Of a stretch of DNA of 64,000 nt, positions 10,398 through 20,971 are shown piece after piece. Numbering within the stretch: position 1 is the first letter of the stretch; each line of letters begins with the position of its first letter. The notes under the pieces were generated by a model. It saw only the letters and a list, made by a program, of their open reading frames with translations. It had not been told where the DNA came from and made no database searches. The position numbers were made by a program, and so were the translations under genes. Origin of the DNA: Heligmosomoides polygyrus polygyrus (taxonomy: Eukaryota > Nematoda > Chromadorea > Rhabditida > Heligmosomidae); contig OX377206.1 of the NCBI GenBank assembly GCA_947396885.1, positions 85,867,960-85,931,959 on the forward strand, given 5' to 3'.

Positions 10398-10965
10398 GGA
10401 TAAAAAGTATAAAGGACGGCGTTATTCAATCCCCTTTGGGATGCTCCACGCGTTCTACTTCTACGGGATGTCGTGGAGGGGAGTTGAATGCGTATTTGGC
10501 CATACAATAACTTGCAGTATACCTGGTATCGGGTGCAGCCGATGAACAAGTCAGCGCTTTATCCTTCCCAGACAAGTCTGGTACCAATTCACCGACCCCG
10601 GATGGACGGAAGGCCTGATTGGCCTAGGCGGGAAATCCGAACCAGGAACCTGGTATCGGATGCAGCCGATGAACAAGTCAGCGCTTTATCCTTCCCAGAC
10701 AAGTCTGGTACCAATTCACCGATCCCAGATGGACAGAAGGCCTGATTGGCCTAGGCGGGAAATCCGAACCAGGAACCTGGTATCGGGTGCAGCCGATGAA
10801 CAAGTCAGCGCTTTATCCTTCCCAGACAAGTCTGGTCCCAATTCACCGATCCCAGATGGACGGAAGGCCTGATTGGCCTAGGCGGGAAATTCGAACCAGG
10901 AACCTGGTATCGGGTGCACGCGACAGCAGGCACCTCCTCCGTCTGCGCTACACGCGCCCAACAAA
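10398..10965 (-). repeat. SINE family A copy with an internal 127-bp triplication
   Basis: The 3' end (AAAGGACGGCGTTATTCAAT, reading plus) is at the left and the tRNA-like head at about 10905-10965. The segment between the B box and mid-body occurs three times in tandem, with starts at 10533, 10660 and 10787 and a period of 127 bp. Units differ by only a few bases, so the amplification is recent relative to the family's divergence. Confidence 0.85.
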
Positions 10966-11865
10966 AAATTTACGTTAAAAACGGTTAAAAATTAACTCCC
11001 AGAACTTTGTTTGCACCCTGATTGAAATCGAATCGGCTTGCAAATTAGATGAAGTGTGTACGGTCGGGTCGACTCTCTGATGGGCGGCGCATTCCCCCCC
11101 CCCCCTTCCCATGCAGGCCACATTACCGACTATAACTTTTTTTCCAACCAGAGGTTTCCAAGGACATACCGGATTTGCCGACTGTTTGGCACTTCTGGGG
11201 ACCGTTAGCACCTGGATATTCTCCAATATACTCTTCAACGTTGTACCTCCACACTGCACCCTCTCTCCACGTAAACCGAAATCTCGTTTTTAGACTTGGG
11301 AACCATTGGACCAGGATGCGCAATTGCCGTTAATGTGCTGACTGAACGCAATGGGAACATCAGCGGTGTGTCACGCTATAACCAGTGCGGTTCAAATACC
11401 TCCAGAAATTTTGTGAGTTGTGTTTTATTCTGTTTTGAGGCAACAGAATTCGTTGCAGCCTCATTTCTTCGTGGTCATTTTTCGATTTTTCACAGAACTC
11501 AAAAAAATTATTGCTGTTCTTGACACATGCTTAAAGGCTTCTAACATTGAGCTTCCTCATTCTAGCAGGTGACTGACATGGATGCGAAATCGAATCAGTT
11601 TCAAAATCGACTTCCTGGAGATGGATGTTCTCATGAAGGTATTGCTATTCTTGAAGACTATTTCGTGAGCATTTGAAAAATAAATCCGCAACTTATTAAA
11701 TCAAACTGTACGCTATTGGAATCAGTACGAGCTCAGTTAAACACAAAATAGCAGACTGGACACATTTTTATGAAAGACAGAACACCTTATGTAGTAGGAA
11801 ATATGTATCACAATAGCAAGTATATGTGCTAGAATCTGGTGTACATGTTGTGATATCCCTTTAGA
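10966..11865. other. No recognised gene or repeat
   Basis: A C-run lies at 11094-11106 and short open frames are present. Nothing was recognised by motif. Confidence 0.4.
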
Positions 11866-12072
11866 ATCCTGAAGGATTGATTAGAACCTACTCTGGGGTG
11901 TGCCACGTATTCTAGTTCTACAAGATGTGGAGGAAATTTGAATACTTGTTTGGTCCCTACCACGACTTCACGTGGCTACCAAATGAACAAGTCAATGTTT
12001 TGCCATTCCCAGGCAAATCTTGTACCAGGAAACCGACTCCGGAGGGTTGAAAAGCTTGGCTTGCCTGTGCAT
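11866..12072 (-). repeat. SINE family A fragment
   Basis: A diverged copy of the family body. It shares the ATTCTAGTTCTACAAGATGT, AATGAACAAGTCA and TTCCCAGGCAA segments with the copies at 10398 and 34078. The tRNA-like head is missing. Confidence 0.6.
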
Positions 12073-12161
12073 CTACCGCAATGAACTTCTCAAGAAGGTT
12101 TTGATGCCGTGGATGAAGTAAAACTGCAATAACCGTCAGATGATTCTCCAAGAAGACTCGT

Positions 12162-12256
12162 CCAAAAAAATTGGAATCACGAAAGTCAAGTGTCACTTTC
12201 GCAGCGTTCCATGCTGCAAAAGTGACACCCGACATTCGTGATTCCAATTTTTTTGG
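12162..12256. repeat. 95-bp near-perfect hairpin
   Basis: The arms run 12162-12206 and 12212-12256 around a very short centre. The outer 20 bases (CCAAAAAAATTGGAATCACG) match their inverted partner. Probably a tiny foldback MITE; no further copies were noticed. Confidence 0.7.
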
Positions 12257-12532
12257 GGTACTGGGGAAAGGACCTCTTGTCCTCGAATTTGCCCGACCTG
12301 AGCCTTCTGGACTTTTCTGTCTGGTGATACTTGGAGTAGAAGATTCGTGCAAGATCTCACCAAAGCCTGAACTCTCTCCCAGTCTCCCTTCGAAAAGCTT
12401 GGAATGGAATCGGCGTGAACTACCAGCGATCAACCTGCACTTCGGTCGAACGTTGTTCCACTAATGGAGGACATCTCGAAAACCTATTGTAGCTGCGTTG
12501 ACTTGGATAATAAATAGTGTTAGAAAGAACAA

Positions 12533-12738
12533 TTGGGATCTATCCTAATCGGAGGGGGCATATAGTGATTTACGTCTCCAATTCTTTGCTTAGTTTTCTG
12601 CGAGAGCTTCAGCTACTGTCCCAAGATCCCGAGGGCTTTCGTTTAGATCTAGGGGAGCTGGTTGTGTGGCATGGGGTCGCCCACAATTTATGTTTTACGA
12701 TTACCTCCCTATCAACTAGGATAGATCTGAACAATTGT
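12533..12738. mobile_element. MITE, GGGATCTATCCTA family
   Basis: The ends GGGATCTATCCTAATCGGAG and the complement of CTAGGATAGATC are inverted repeats. Related ends occur near 36683-36887, 48597-48790 and 59812-60585. No coding capacity; superfamily not determined. Confidence 0.6.
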
Positions 12739-12897
12739 TCGCTTTGAGAATGTAATTTTGGGCCAATTAGAATTTGTCTTAATATTTATGCATCTTAACA
12801 GGGATTAATTATCGACGCCTTCATCCTTTGCGAGCTCGTTTCACGTTTTCAGAGCGGAATTGAAGTGCAATTGGTGGTTTTGTTGACTTATGTCTAT

Positions 12898-13196
12898 GGA
12901 GGGCGCGTGTATCGCAGACGGAGGAGGTGCCTGCTGTCGCGTGCACCCGATACCAGGTTCCTGGTTCGAATTTTCCGCCCAGGCCAACAAAGCCTTCCAT
13001 CCCTCCGGGTCGGTGAATCGGTACCACACTTATCTGAGAAGGATAAAGCGCTACTTCTTTATCGGGTGGCGGCTACCGCAAGTCATTGTATGTATGGCCA
13101 AATACACATTCAAGCCGCCTCCACGACATTCCGTAAAAGTAGAATGCGTGGCGCATTCCAGGAAGGATTGAGTTACGCCATCCTTTATCCTTTATG
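12898..13196 (+). repeat. SINE family A, best-preserved plus-strand copy
   Basis: A box in GCGTGTATCGCAGACGGAGG (12902-12921) and B box CTGGTTCGAATTT (12961-12973), spaced as in tRNA genes. The body runs through CCTTCCATCC, AGGATAAAGCGC and CACATTCAAGC to a terminal CCTTTATCCTTTAT. A pol III internal promoter is inferred from the boxes. Confidence 0.85.
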
Positions 13197-13630
13197 TTCA
13201 GGCAGATCTCAACGTACTACTTCTGCGCGCAGTCGTTCTGCAATACCACTTCCAGTGAAAAGAGCCCAGTCAAGGTGGCTTACTGGTGGAACGAGAAAGT
13301 TGAGTGAAGATGATGGCCGATACTCCGAAAGGTAAGAAGGTATCAATAGCCTTCGCTAAGAATAAATTCAAGACACTATTGCTGTAGCTGATCAGTTCGT
13401 TAGAAGCTAAAAATAAGATGCAGTGTGTTCCTTGTGTACCAGCACCGGGTTTCTCTTAACCTTGATTAGGCGAACAAGGCAGGTTTCTCAGGCATACATC
13501 GTAAAGGCGAAAATGAGCACCGCGAGAATCTCCACCCTCCAAATAATAGTAGCGAAGTGTGTTGGATTTTTCAAAGACCTTGAACCTACGCAGTTAGGGC
13601 AGCGGGGGGGGGGGGTGAAAGCTTACTATA

Positions 13631-14555
13631 CAGGGTGCGCCAAAATTATGGCGACAAGGTTTTCAATTCGCCGAAAGAGAAAATGCGGTACTTTCGAGAA
13701 ACCAACGATGAGATAATGTTTACCAGTCTATTGTAAACTATACGCAACATTGAGATTCGAAGATATCTCCATCGGCGTCGATATAGACTTTGAGGCGCTT
13801 CGGGAAAGCATCGACGTCGGCACGCAAGTAAGGCGCGTTGAGCTCATCCCACGCCTTCCTTCAAAGGATCCACGGGGCGGTGAGGTTTCCCGCAGGCTTT
13901 GGCTTCCAGAGATGGCCAGACTGTGTAATCCATCGGATTCAGATCCGTAGAATTAGCTGGCCACTCGTGGAAGCCGATGAATTGAGGAAAGTTGCCTTTG
14001 CACCAGTCTTGCAGCATTCTTGCTCTGTAAGCTGGAACTCCTTCCTGTTTGAAGGTCCAGGAGGGTGCACGTGGGTTTTCTTATAGGCCTTAAGTCCCAG
14101 TTTACGGAAGATTCTTCTCAAGGACGTCTCTATGATCTCCATTTTTCCCGACAACCGGCGGACCGAGCGCGCCGGCTCCCTCCGAATCCATTCACTTACC
14201 TTCCTAATGTTGTCCGTAATTGTCACAGATACGTGTCTTTCCCGTCCGGATCTATCATCCTCGGTTCCCAGGTCTTCTTAGCGTCTGATGGACCTGTTCA
14301 TAATATTTTGATGAACTCCAAGACGGTGGTGAATGTAGCGTGCCGAGAAGCCTTGACGGTAAAGCTCAATGATTTAAGAACGGTGGCACGAACGTTTCAC
14401 TATCTTGAAAAACGACTTATTGTTATATTTCACTGAGATAGGCATAAACTAATTGACTCAATAAAAACAACAAGAGCACGAAAAAAAGCAGACGCTCCGA
14501 ATAAAAGGTCAAATTGTCTGCGTATGTGCTGTCGCCATAATTTTGGCGCAACCTG
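13631..14555 (-). mobile_element. Tc1/mariner-superfamily element, CAGGGTG ends (family 1)
   Basis: 925 bp with inverted ends CAGGGTGCGCCAAAATTATG, one mismatch between the two sides, and TA at both flanks (13629-13630 and 14556-14557). It contains a deleted transposase on the minus strand. Too short to be autonomous. Confidence 0.85.
13760..14226 (-). pseudogene. IS630/Tc1-type transposase, internally deleted
   Basis: The reading at 14226-13939 has a helix-turn-helix typical of Tc1/mariner proteins (WIRREPARSVRRLSGKM and TSLRRIFRKLGLKAYKK). After a short linker, minus-strand frames near 13955-13900 show a LNPMDYTVW-type motif, which surrounds the third catalytic acidic residue in this superfamily. 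The first two catalytic segments are missing, so an internal deletion joined the DNA-binding domain to the C-terminus. It fits the flanking inverted repeats. Confidence 0.7.
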
Positions 14556-15062
14556 TAGAATCACAGTGCCACATCACAGCTCAATAGTCCCCAAACGGTG
14601 AGAAAAGGAAAAATGCTGTTTCATCATACATACACCTGAAACCATTCTCTGACGAGATTTCTACTGCTCAGCATTTAGTGTCTTGACCAACAGGAAAAAT
14701 AGAAAAATACAGATAAGAACATTGCATTACAGAGCTTCGAAATCTGAGGTTCACAGCCATTGGCAACAATTCTAATGCTCAAACATAATGCTAAATTTAG
14801 CTTTCGCAACAGTATATAAAGAAGTATTTATAATATATGAGTGTTTAAAGAAATCATGTAAAAGAAGGTAGAGAAAATAAAGAAAATTTGAAAGAGAATT
14901 TGTAAAATATGAAATAGTATGTAAAGAAGACCGTCGTTACCTCTGTGTGGAATATTTCAGAGAAAAACTTTTCTTGATAAAAATGTAGGAAAATGTTAAA
15001 TTAACTTGTATGCTCAGATGGGAACAATAGAAAAAGCATTTATTCAATTAGGATAGCAATTA

Positions 15063-15986
15063 CAGGGTGAACCAAAATAACGTAGACAAGGTTTTTTAAA
15101 TCATAATTATAAAGCGACCAACAATTCGGGAAAACAGCAACTAAATTACAATAATACAAACATTAAGGTAGATCATGTTCAAGTGGTTTCGTAGTGGTCT
15201 CCCTTGGAGTGGATGCACAGGGCCAAACGCTTCTCGAGGTTTGGGGGCGATGGGCCGCAGGTCATCAGGAAACAATCGTTCCCACTCCTGGCGTTAGGAT
15301 TCCTTCAGGGACTCTGCGGTGGCGCTTGACGCCGACCCTAGTCTTGAAAATGCCCACACACTATAGTCCATCGGATTCAAATCCGGAGAATACGGCTGCC
15401 ATTCCGAAGGCGTGATGGAATCGGGGAAAATGGCCTTGCACCACGCCTGCGTACTCTGCGCCCTATGTTCGGGTGCAGAGTCCTGTCGGAACGTCCAATG
15501 GGCATCACCGTAGTGCTACTGGACCCAAGGAAGAACCACGGACTCGAGAATGTCTCGCTAGTGCACATCTTTTTCGATTTTCACTCCTGTATCCACGAAA
15601 ACCAGAGGGGTCTTTCCAGAGGAATGATTCCGCCCCAAACCATAGCCGATTGTGGATTCTGGCGGTGTTCGACGATAGCAAAGCTGCTTAGTGCCTCTGT
15701 AGACCAGATCTTATCATTTTGGCGATTGTGCACGTGCTCCACTTTGAACAGCTTCGCATCTGTGAACAGAATCTGCTCCCAGCCACGGCCTGCGGCCCAT
15801 CGCCCCCAAACTTCGCGAAACGTTTGGCCCTTTGCATCCGCTCCAAGGGAGGCCACTTCGCAACCACTTTAAGATGGTGTACCCTAATGTTTGTGTTGTT
15901 GTAAATTAGTCGTCGTTTTTTCGAATTGTTGGTTGTTTTATAATTATGACAAAAAAATCTTGTCAACGTTATTTTGGTGCACCCTG
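15063..15986 (-). mobile_element. Tc1/mariner-superfamily element, CAGGGTG ends (family 2)
   Basis: 924 bp. The inverted ends start CAGGGTGAACCAAAATAACG (left) and CAGGGTGCACCAAAATAACG (complement of right), with TA flanks at 15061-15062 and 15987-15988. Related in design to the element at 13631 but with a different end sequence. Confidence 0.85.
15260..15856 (-). pseudogene. Tc1-type transposase catalytic region, frameshifted
   Basis: Minus-strand frames show ILFTDAKLFKVEHVHNRQND (first catalytic Asp) and SAMVWGGI. After a frameshift come the RQDSAPEH-type second motif (near 15480) and SPDLNPMDYSVW (near 15375) with the third acidic position. These are the ordered catalytic motifs of a D,D,D-type Tc1/mariner relative. 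The DNA-binding N-terminus is absent. At least one frameshift, near 15550, disrupts it. The residues themselves look preserved. Confidence 0.8.
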
Positions 15987-15989
15987 TAC

Positions 15990-16814
15990 AGTACCAACCA
16001 TAGCTCGATGTGAGATGAACGACACCTTTTCGCCCTAGTCCAAAATGTTCTAGAACAAATCTTCGTTGATTTCTGGCTTCGTAGCAGGCAGGTCGCCTCT
16101 CTATCCTTTCCTTTTTTCGAGAATCGCTCTGTGCAGCTGGATCTTCTCTGCAAAACTTTTGAAAGATTTGTTTGTGGAGCTGAGATGAGAATAACAGGCC
16201 TGCATCTCCAAAAAATTAGGCAGTTGCTGCAAACAAGTATATTCTTCCCTGACCTACCTAAGTCGATTTTATGATCATTTATGGTCGGTCTTTCGGAAAA
16301 TTTTTGCCCACTTCCTATGCTCTTGAATAGAATCACCTTATTAGAACCTTCTCCTCATTTTTGGAAGTCACAATAGCGGTGTTAAGTGACGGTGGATGTG
16401 ATTACAGGAAGGTGCGTGAAGATACCTGCACAGCTGCAGCTCCTTTACGCACTAGAATGCGGTCTTCAAGGGCGGATTCAGAAGGTAGTGACTGACTAAC
16501 ACTTCGAGATATATTTCAAGTGTGGTTTGAGAGTCGTTTTCTTCAGAAGCGAAACGCCTGCGTCTAGGAACAATCTATACGTCGAAGGACTACATCAGCA
16601 CCGTTGACATGGGAAACGAGCGACCTTGGCCTATGTCGGAAGGGATTTTACTTAACAACAATTTTTTCTCGTAACTGAAGACAGTATTGGCTTTGTATTA
16701 GAGCTCAGGGAATGTGAACAAATGCTCAGCTTAGACTATGTTGTGTTATAATTGGTACAAGTTAAGCTATTTAATCCTTTTTTCAACTTCAACTGATAAA
16801 GAATGGAAGTCTGC
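15990..16814. other. No recognised feature
   Basis: Unique-looking DNA with short open frames in all phases; no motif recognised. Confidence 0.4.
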
Positions 16815-17237
16815 TCTAGCCACACTCTTCCTGGGTTGTGCCAAGAGTTCCTCTGCTACTGAATATCAAGAAGGCGTCTGAATGCGTATTTAGCCAAAAC
16901 AATAATTTACGATGGCAGGCGAGTCTACAACAGGGGTGTGTGCTAAATTTTCGTCGGTATATTTTTAACGACGTTTTTTTAATAGAAAATACTTCCGGTA
17001 AAACCGTTAGATCAAGTTTCCCGATTTCTCGAAGTCAGTTTGTCGACAGCTTAGTATCGGGGGCCAGATTCAACAATCGCTTACCGGCAGGTAACGATGA
17101 AAAGTACCGGCAGACCTGATGCAGGCGAATGTCATATCAGGGGGTTTGGCGGTGCTTTTCACCGCTACCGGCTGGTAAGCGGTTGATGAATCTGGTCGCG
17201 GGACATTTACCGCCAAAGCAAGGGTTTGGCACCCCTG
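16815..17237. mobile_element. SINE family A 3' fragment next to a hAT-like MITE
   Basis: 16815-16922 matches the SINE 3' region on the minus strand (GAATGCGTATTTAGCCA). It abuts an element at 16931-17237 whose ends are CAGGGGTG in inverted orientation, as in hAT elements. No matching 8-bp duplication is seen (GTCTACAA versus CTAATTTC), so one end may be rearranged. Confidence 0.45.
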
Positions 17238-17425
17238 CTAATTTCTGAGCCAACGCAACGACCCTGGCCCGTTGCCAACTCACCCGGCAAATCAATACTC
17301 GACAGGAGCGCGTTTTCGGGGTTCTAGTCGTGAATCAGAAACAGAGGTAAATTTCCGGTAAGTAGCCGGAAACTGGTAAATCGGGGTAGGATTTACCATC
17401 GGCCGCGTTCATGAATCCGGTCCCT
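17055..17425. repeat. Palindromic MITE cluster with GGATTCATGAAC-type ends
   Basis: Inverted motifs of the type CCAGATTCAACAATCGCTTA / GGTTGATGAATCTGG occur at 17055-17200, and a third related end (TTCATGAATCCGGTCCC) lies at 17408-17424. A similar palindrome, with GGATTCATCAAC and GTTGACGAATCC, occurs at 50930-51060. Likely a small foldback family; boundaries approximate. Confidence 0.45.
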
Positions 17426-17688
17426 GTGGTTCTATGCGGGAACACTGAATCACCAAATTCGCTTCTCTAGGGTCGGAAATCTAGCATATGAATAACTAAA
17501 TAAATATATTGGCACAGTGTTGCCGCACAGAATCTGCTTCTTAGCTTAAAATGTGAGCCAGTAGAACGTTGATTAAGAAAAATAGTGCTCTTCTTTATCT
17601 AGAATCTTATAAGCTAAACGTGAAGGTGAAATGTAGCATTCTATCTATCTACCACTATATAATTGAGTTAGCTCGCTGCCCTGCAGAT

Positions 17689-17739
17689 GATGAGGCGTAT
17701 CTCACTCAGGTTGGAAACCTGGCTGAGATACGCCTCGTC
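17689..17739. repeat. Hairpin, about 23-bp stem
   Basis: The arms at 17689-17712 and 17717-17739 are nearly perfect complements around GGAA. Function unknown; could be a MITE remnant or a transcribed hairpin. Confidence 0.6.
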
Positions 17740-17819
17740 GAACCACGCGTAATCTCATGGAACCCCTTGCGACGCCTCTGCGTACCTCGCGCGGGCAACG
17801 TTTGCCGTTCAACATGGGA

Positions 17820-18135
17820 TATTGTTGCATCAGAGGAAGCGCATCCTCCTCCTGCTTGACACAACGGCATCTGCGCGCGTTTCTGAGTGCCTGAATCCAG
17901 AAGACGGGTTCCCTTCGTCGCACCATAACCTTCTGGTGTCAGAAGAGGAGACGCCGTCATCCTACGACGAGGGATCGCATTCAGAATTGAGCATGAGATG
18001 CTGCTGCAGCAGAGGAAGCGCAGCCTCCTCATGCTTGACACAACGGCGTCTGCGCGCATTTCTGAGTCCCTGAATCCAGAAGACGGGTTCCCTTCGTAGC
18101 ACCACAACGGTCTGGAGCCAGAAGATCGAAAAGAA
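17820..18135. repeat. Tandem direct repeat, about 178-bp period
   Basis: Segments such as TGAATCCAGAAGACGGGTTC occur near 17891 and 18070 with matching flanks (TGCGCGC before, GCACCA after). Two diverged units. A 177-residue minus-strand open frame crosses both but shows no domain and reads the two units in different frames, so it is probably not coding. Confidence 0.65.
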
Positions 18136-18243
18136 AGGAAGCAGAGGTCATATCGTCGTCGTACGACAACTGTACAAAATGCAAATCGTAGAGCAAACAC
18201 TGTACAAAATGCAATCAACTCCACTCTAGAAGTAGTCACAGGA

Positions 18244-18430
18244 CTACTGCATTTTCACGATACCAGAAGCCGAGTGGGGGGGGGCGTGGGTCGAAAAACT
18301 ACCGCACACCACCGTAATACTAAAAAAGGATGCCTGATTCGTGATCAGCATTCCATCAGCCTTGGCAACGAGGCGAAAGCTTTATGTAGACCCCAACTCG
18401 ACCTCTGGAGTCGTGAAAGTACATAGATAT
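18244..18430. mobile_element. Degenerate copy of the GATCACG foldback family
   Basis: Contains GATTCGTGATCAGCA near 18329 and outer ends resembling GTACTTTCACGACTCC in inverted orientation, as in the better copies at 35893 and 45862. No target duplication recognised. Confidence 0.4.
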
Positions 18431-19059
18431 TAGAATGATAAGAAAATTCTGATATGATTTCTGAAAATCGTCAAATCTCGATTATTGATCGGCAACCATG
18501 ATCTAACACATGGCACTTGTAGATCATTTTCGAAACTCCTTGATAAGCAGATATGGTAACGCTGCCTTTCATAAACTAATTACGATGTCAATTCCGCAGG
18601 ACTAACTTCGAAACGTCCCCTTCTATGAATGGCCTCATGACACTCGAAGCATCAACAGCACACTGGGAGAAGACACCACTTCCTTTAGCACTGCGCAGCG
18701 CCACTTCGCTGTATTTAAAGAAGGAGACACGGAGTTCAAACACAGACCTCGGTCGGAACGCCCCACACAGTGGGGTACTCAGTCGTTCTCGACGCTGTCA
18801 AATAGGATCCAGAGATTTACAACCGTAGTCTTGCGACGAGACTTGCGTGTGCCCATCCAGCAGTCATCAATCGCCTCAGATTCTCGCCAGTAGAACTGAC
18901 TCGATGGATCTCCATGTCTTGACCGAAGCATGCGGTTCATCCGGGTACCTATTTGTCAATCTCTCCTTCTGCATTGAAATGAGATTGTAGAAGACCCGAT
19001 TGCCGGGGACCAGAGTGGGGTCCTCTGCTGCTCTACCAGGCATCGTGCCTACACTGCCC

Positions 19060-19115
19060 AGAAACAGGAAAGGAGCTTCCTCCTACACCCCAGGAGGTAG
19101 TTCCTTTCCTGTTTC
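19060..19115. repeat. Hairpin, about 24-bp stem
   Basis: AGAAACAGGAAAGGA (19060-19074) and its complement near 19101-19115 enclose paired TTCCTCCT/AGGAGG segments. Isolated palindrome. Confidence 0.55.
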
Positions 19116-19141
19116 TGAGATTCGCGAGGAATGTTGCATTA

Positions 19142-19270
19142 GGCCCCGTTTGTACTTCCGACGCCGAGCGAAACGATGGCATGTATAGTGGCCAAATCGA
19201 TCCGACGCTCGATCAATGTGGCCACAATACGTCGCGTTGCCTAGCTCGGCATCGAAGTATAAACAGACCC
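19142..19270. mobile_element. Harbinger-like MITE
   Basis: The ends GGCCCCGTTTGTACTTCC and GGGTCTGTTTATACTTCG are inverted. It shares the TCGATCAA...GGCCACTA core with copies at 25162, 25926 and 38122, several of which have TAA or TTA target duplications. This copy lacks a clean duplication. Confidence 0.6.
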
Positions 19271-19276
19271 AACGGT

Positions 19277-19636
19277 AACGTTTAGTGTGCACGCGACGCG
19301 ATGAATCGATATGGGAGCTTATCATGGGGGACGGTCAGAAGGTACACCCACCCCCTGCTGGGGGGGGGGGCGTGCGATCTTCCTCTCATCCCCTTTGCTC
19401 ACCCATCCCCAACCCCTAGGCTTCATCAAGAGTCGGCTGCCTTACAAAACCTTTGACAAAAAAAACGGCTGCCTTACAAAACCTTTGACACGCAAAACAA
19501 AAGTTTCCGGTCCGCAGAACAACGGTGTACCTCCTGACGCCACGCCTCCCAGCAGGGGCCGGTGTACCTCCTGTCGCGCTGCCACTTATCATGAAATCGC
19601 GTCGCGCGTCGCGTGCACACTAAACGCACCCTTACG
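19277..19636. repeat. Foldback with GTTTAGTGTGCACGCGACGC ends
   Basis: The inverted ends at 19280-19300 and 19598-19632 (TTAGTGTGCACGCGACGC) enclose about 300 bp with G- and C-runs and an internal direct repeat (GCTGCCTTACAAAACCTTTG twice near 19435-19490). A shorter relative is at 49783-49903. No coding capacity. Confidence 0.45.
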
Positions 19637-20084
19637 AATTGCTCCCGCAGGGACACACGGTCACCGGTAGCATTTACGCCAGTGAAGAACCTCCCAGTCT
19701 TTCCAGTTCTAGGAGAAGGGAACTGCTAACCTGCCTATTAGGTGCCACACAGTAGTGACTAACGGTGCTGATTATATTGTTGGGTGAATTCCACTGCAAG
19801 CTGAATGAAAAGATAAAGACGAAACAAGGCGGACACCCCAGGCTTCCTTACCACCCTGATATAGATCACATACTCTAGAAATAGTTCCCAAGAATGAGAA
19901 GTGCACAGACTGTTGATGGGGAGATCGAAATTGGCGTTTCTGGCGTGTTTAGAAACCACTTCTTTTCAAAATCCACAGCAGTGTACGCAGTTTCAGCTCC
20001 CCATTTCCAGGTGTTCTCGTTTTTGTCAAATTTCCATTTTTAAGGCACATCGCTTCGCACTTCCTTAATTTTAGGCATTGTAAC

Positions 20085-20605
20085 GTCCAAACAAGGAAAT
20101 GAGAACTTCATTCACCGTATAAACTTCAACTAAAACTTCAACTAATAGGATAAAACAGACTAAGGCAACGAAGTGAACCAACCTAAAGACAAATTGTGAT
20201 TACTACGGTAGAAATCTTCAGATATATTCAAGCAGTTGGAACAAGAAGTCAGTCGAACAATCAACCGGGTTCTGGGGAGAAGCGGTGTAAGGAAACAAAT
20301 CTGTGATTGTTACGGTAGAAACCTTCAGATGTGTTCAAGCAGTTGGAGCAAGCAAGTCAGTTGGACGATCAGAGCGATTCTGGGAAGGGGCGGAGTTCAA
20401 TCTGCGAAAAGTCCAGCATACGACAGGCGGAATGCCGGCGAGAGCGACGCCTGGAATCCGGATATTCGAAATGAAACCCAACAATATGAATCTGGGACAG
20501 CTGAAGAACTCACCTCATTAGCTTCTGCAAGCGGTGTGCGTATGAACCATAAAGATCCGGGTTTGGCTCGGGACCTTCAGGCCTGCGCTAAAAGCAAGGC
20601 AATAA
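20085..20605. repeat. Dispersed repeat, copy 1
   Basis: Similar over about 500 bp to 33480-33960; shared landmarks are CTGGAATCCGGA, CAAGCAGTTGGA-like and AGGATAAA segments. This copy has an internal tandem duplication of about 110 bp (20205 and 20310 onward). The identity of the family is unknown. Confidence 0.55.
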
Positions 20606-20791
20606 GCTAAACTATAAAATAGTAGAACCACATAAATGCGAAAGTAGCTTTAATTGTAAAAGAATGGAAACCAAAGAATCACTTTGATTTTCGTTTTGTA
20701 CGGATCTTTAGACGAAAACTAAACAGACAAGACTATATTAGGTTGTTGCCGAAGTTCCCGCCATTTTTTGAATGTGCTTTTTTCTTACTAA

Positions 20792-20913
20792 GGTCTATGT
20801 TATACTTCGGCGACGCGTCGGCGACGCTGTGTTGCGCGGGCTGTTATGTACTGCGTAGCAGCCCGCGCAACACTGTCGCTGACGTCGCCAACAACAGCGT
20901 CGCTGAAGGGGCC
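20792..20913. mobile_element. Harbinger-like palindromic MITE inside the mariner
   Basis: The ends GGTCTATGTTATACTTCGGC and the complement of GCTGAAGGGGCC pair up, and TAA duplications flank both sides (20789-20791 and 20914-20916). Almost the entire interior is self-complementary, around GGCTGTTATGTACTGC. Confidence 0.75.
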
Positions 20914-20971
20914 TAACGCTACCTATCTTTTGTTCAATTAAGGAGATCAGGTATGTATAAGTTTACTATTA

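Noticed and set aside
10488..10978. Repetitive ORFs with MQPMNKS-type repeats
   Set aside because: Produced by the 127-bp SINE triplication, not a repeat protein.
16931..17237. Intact hAT insertion
   Set aside because: Ends fit, but the flanking 8-mers differ.
17706..18239. 177-residue minus-strand open frame
   Set aside because: Crosses a tandem duplication in two different frames, so the protein is not conserved between units.
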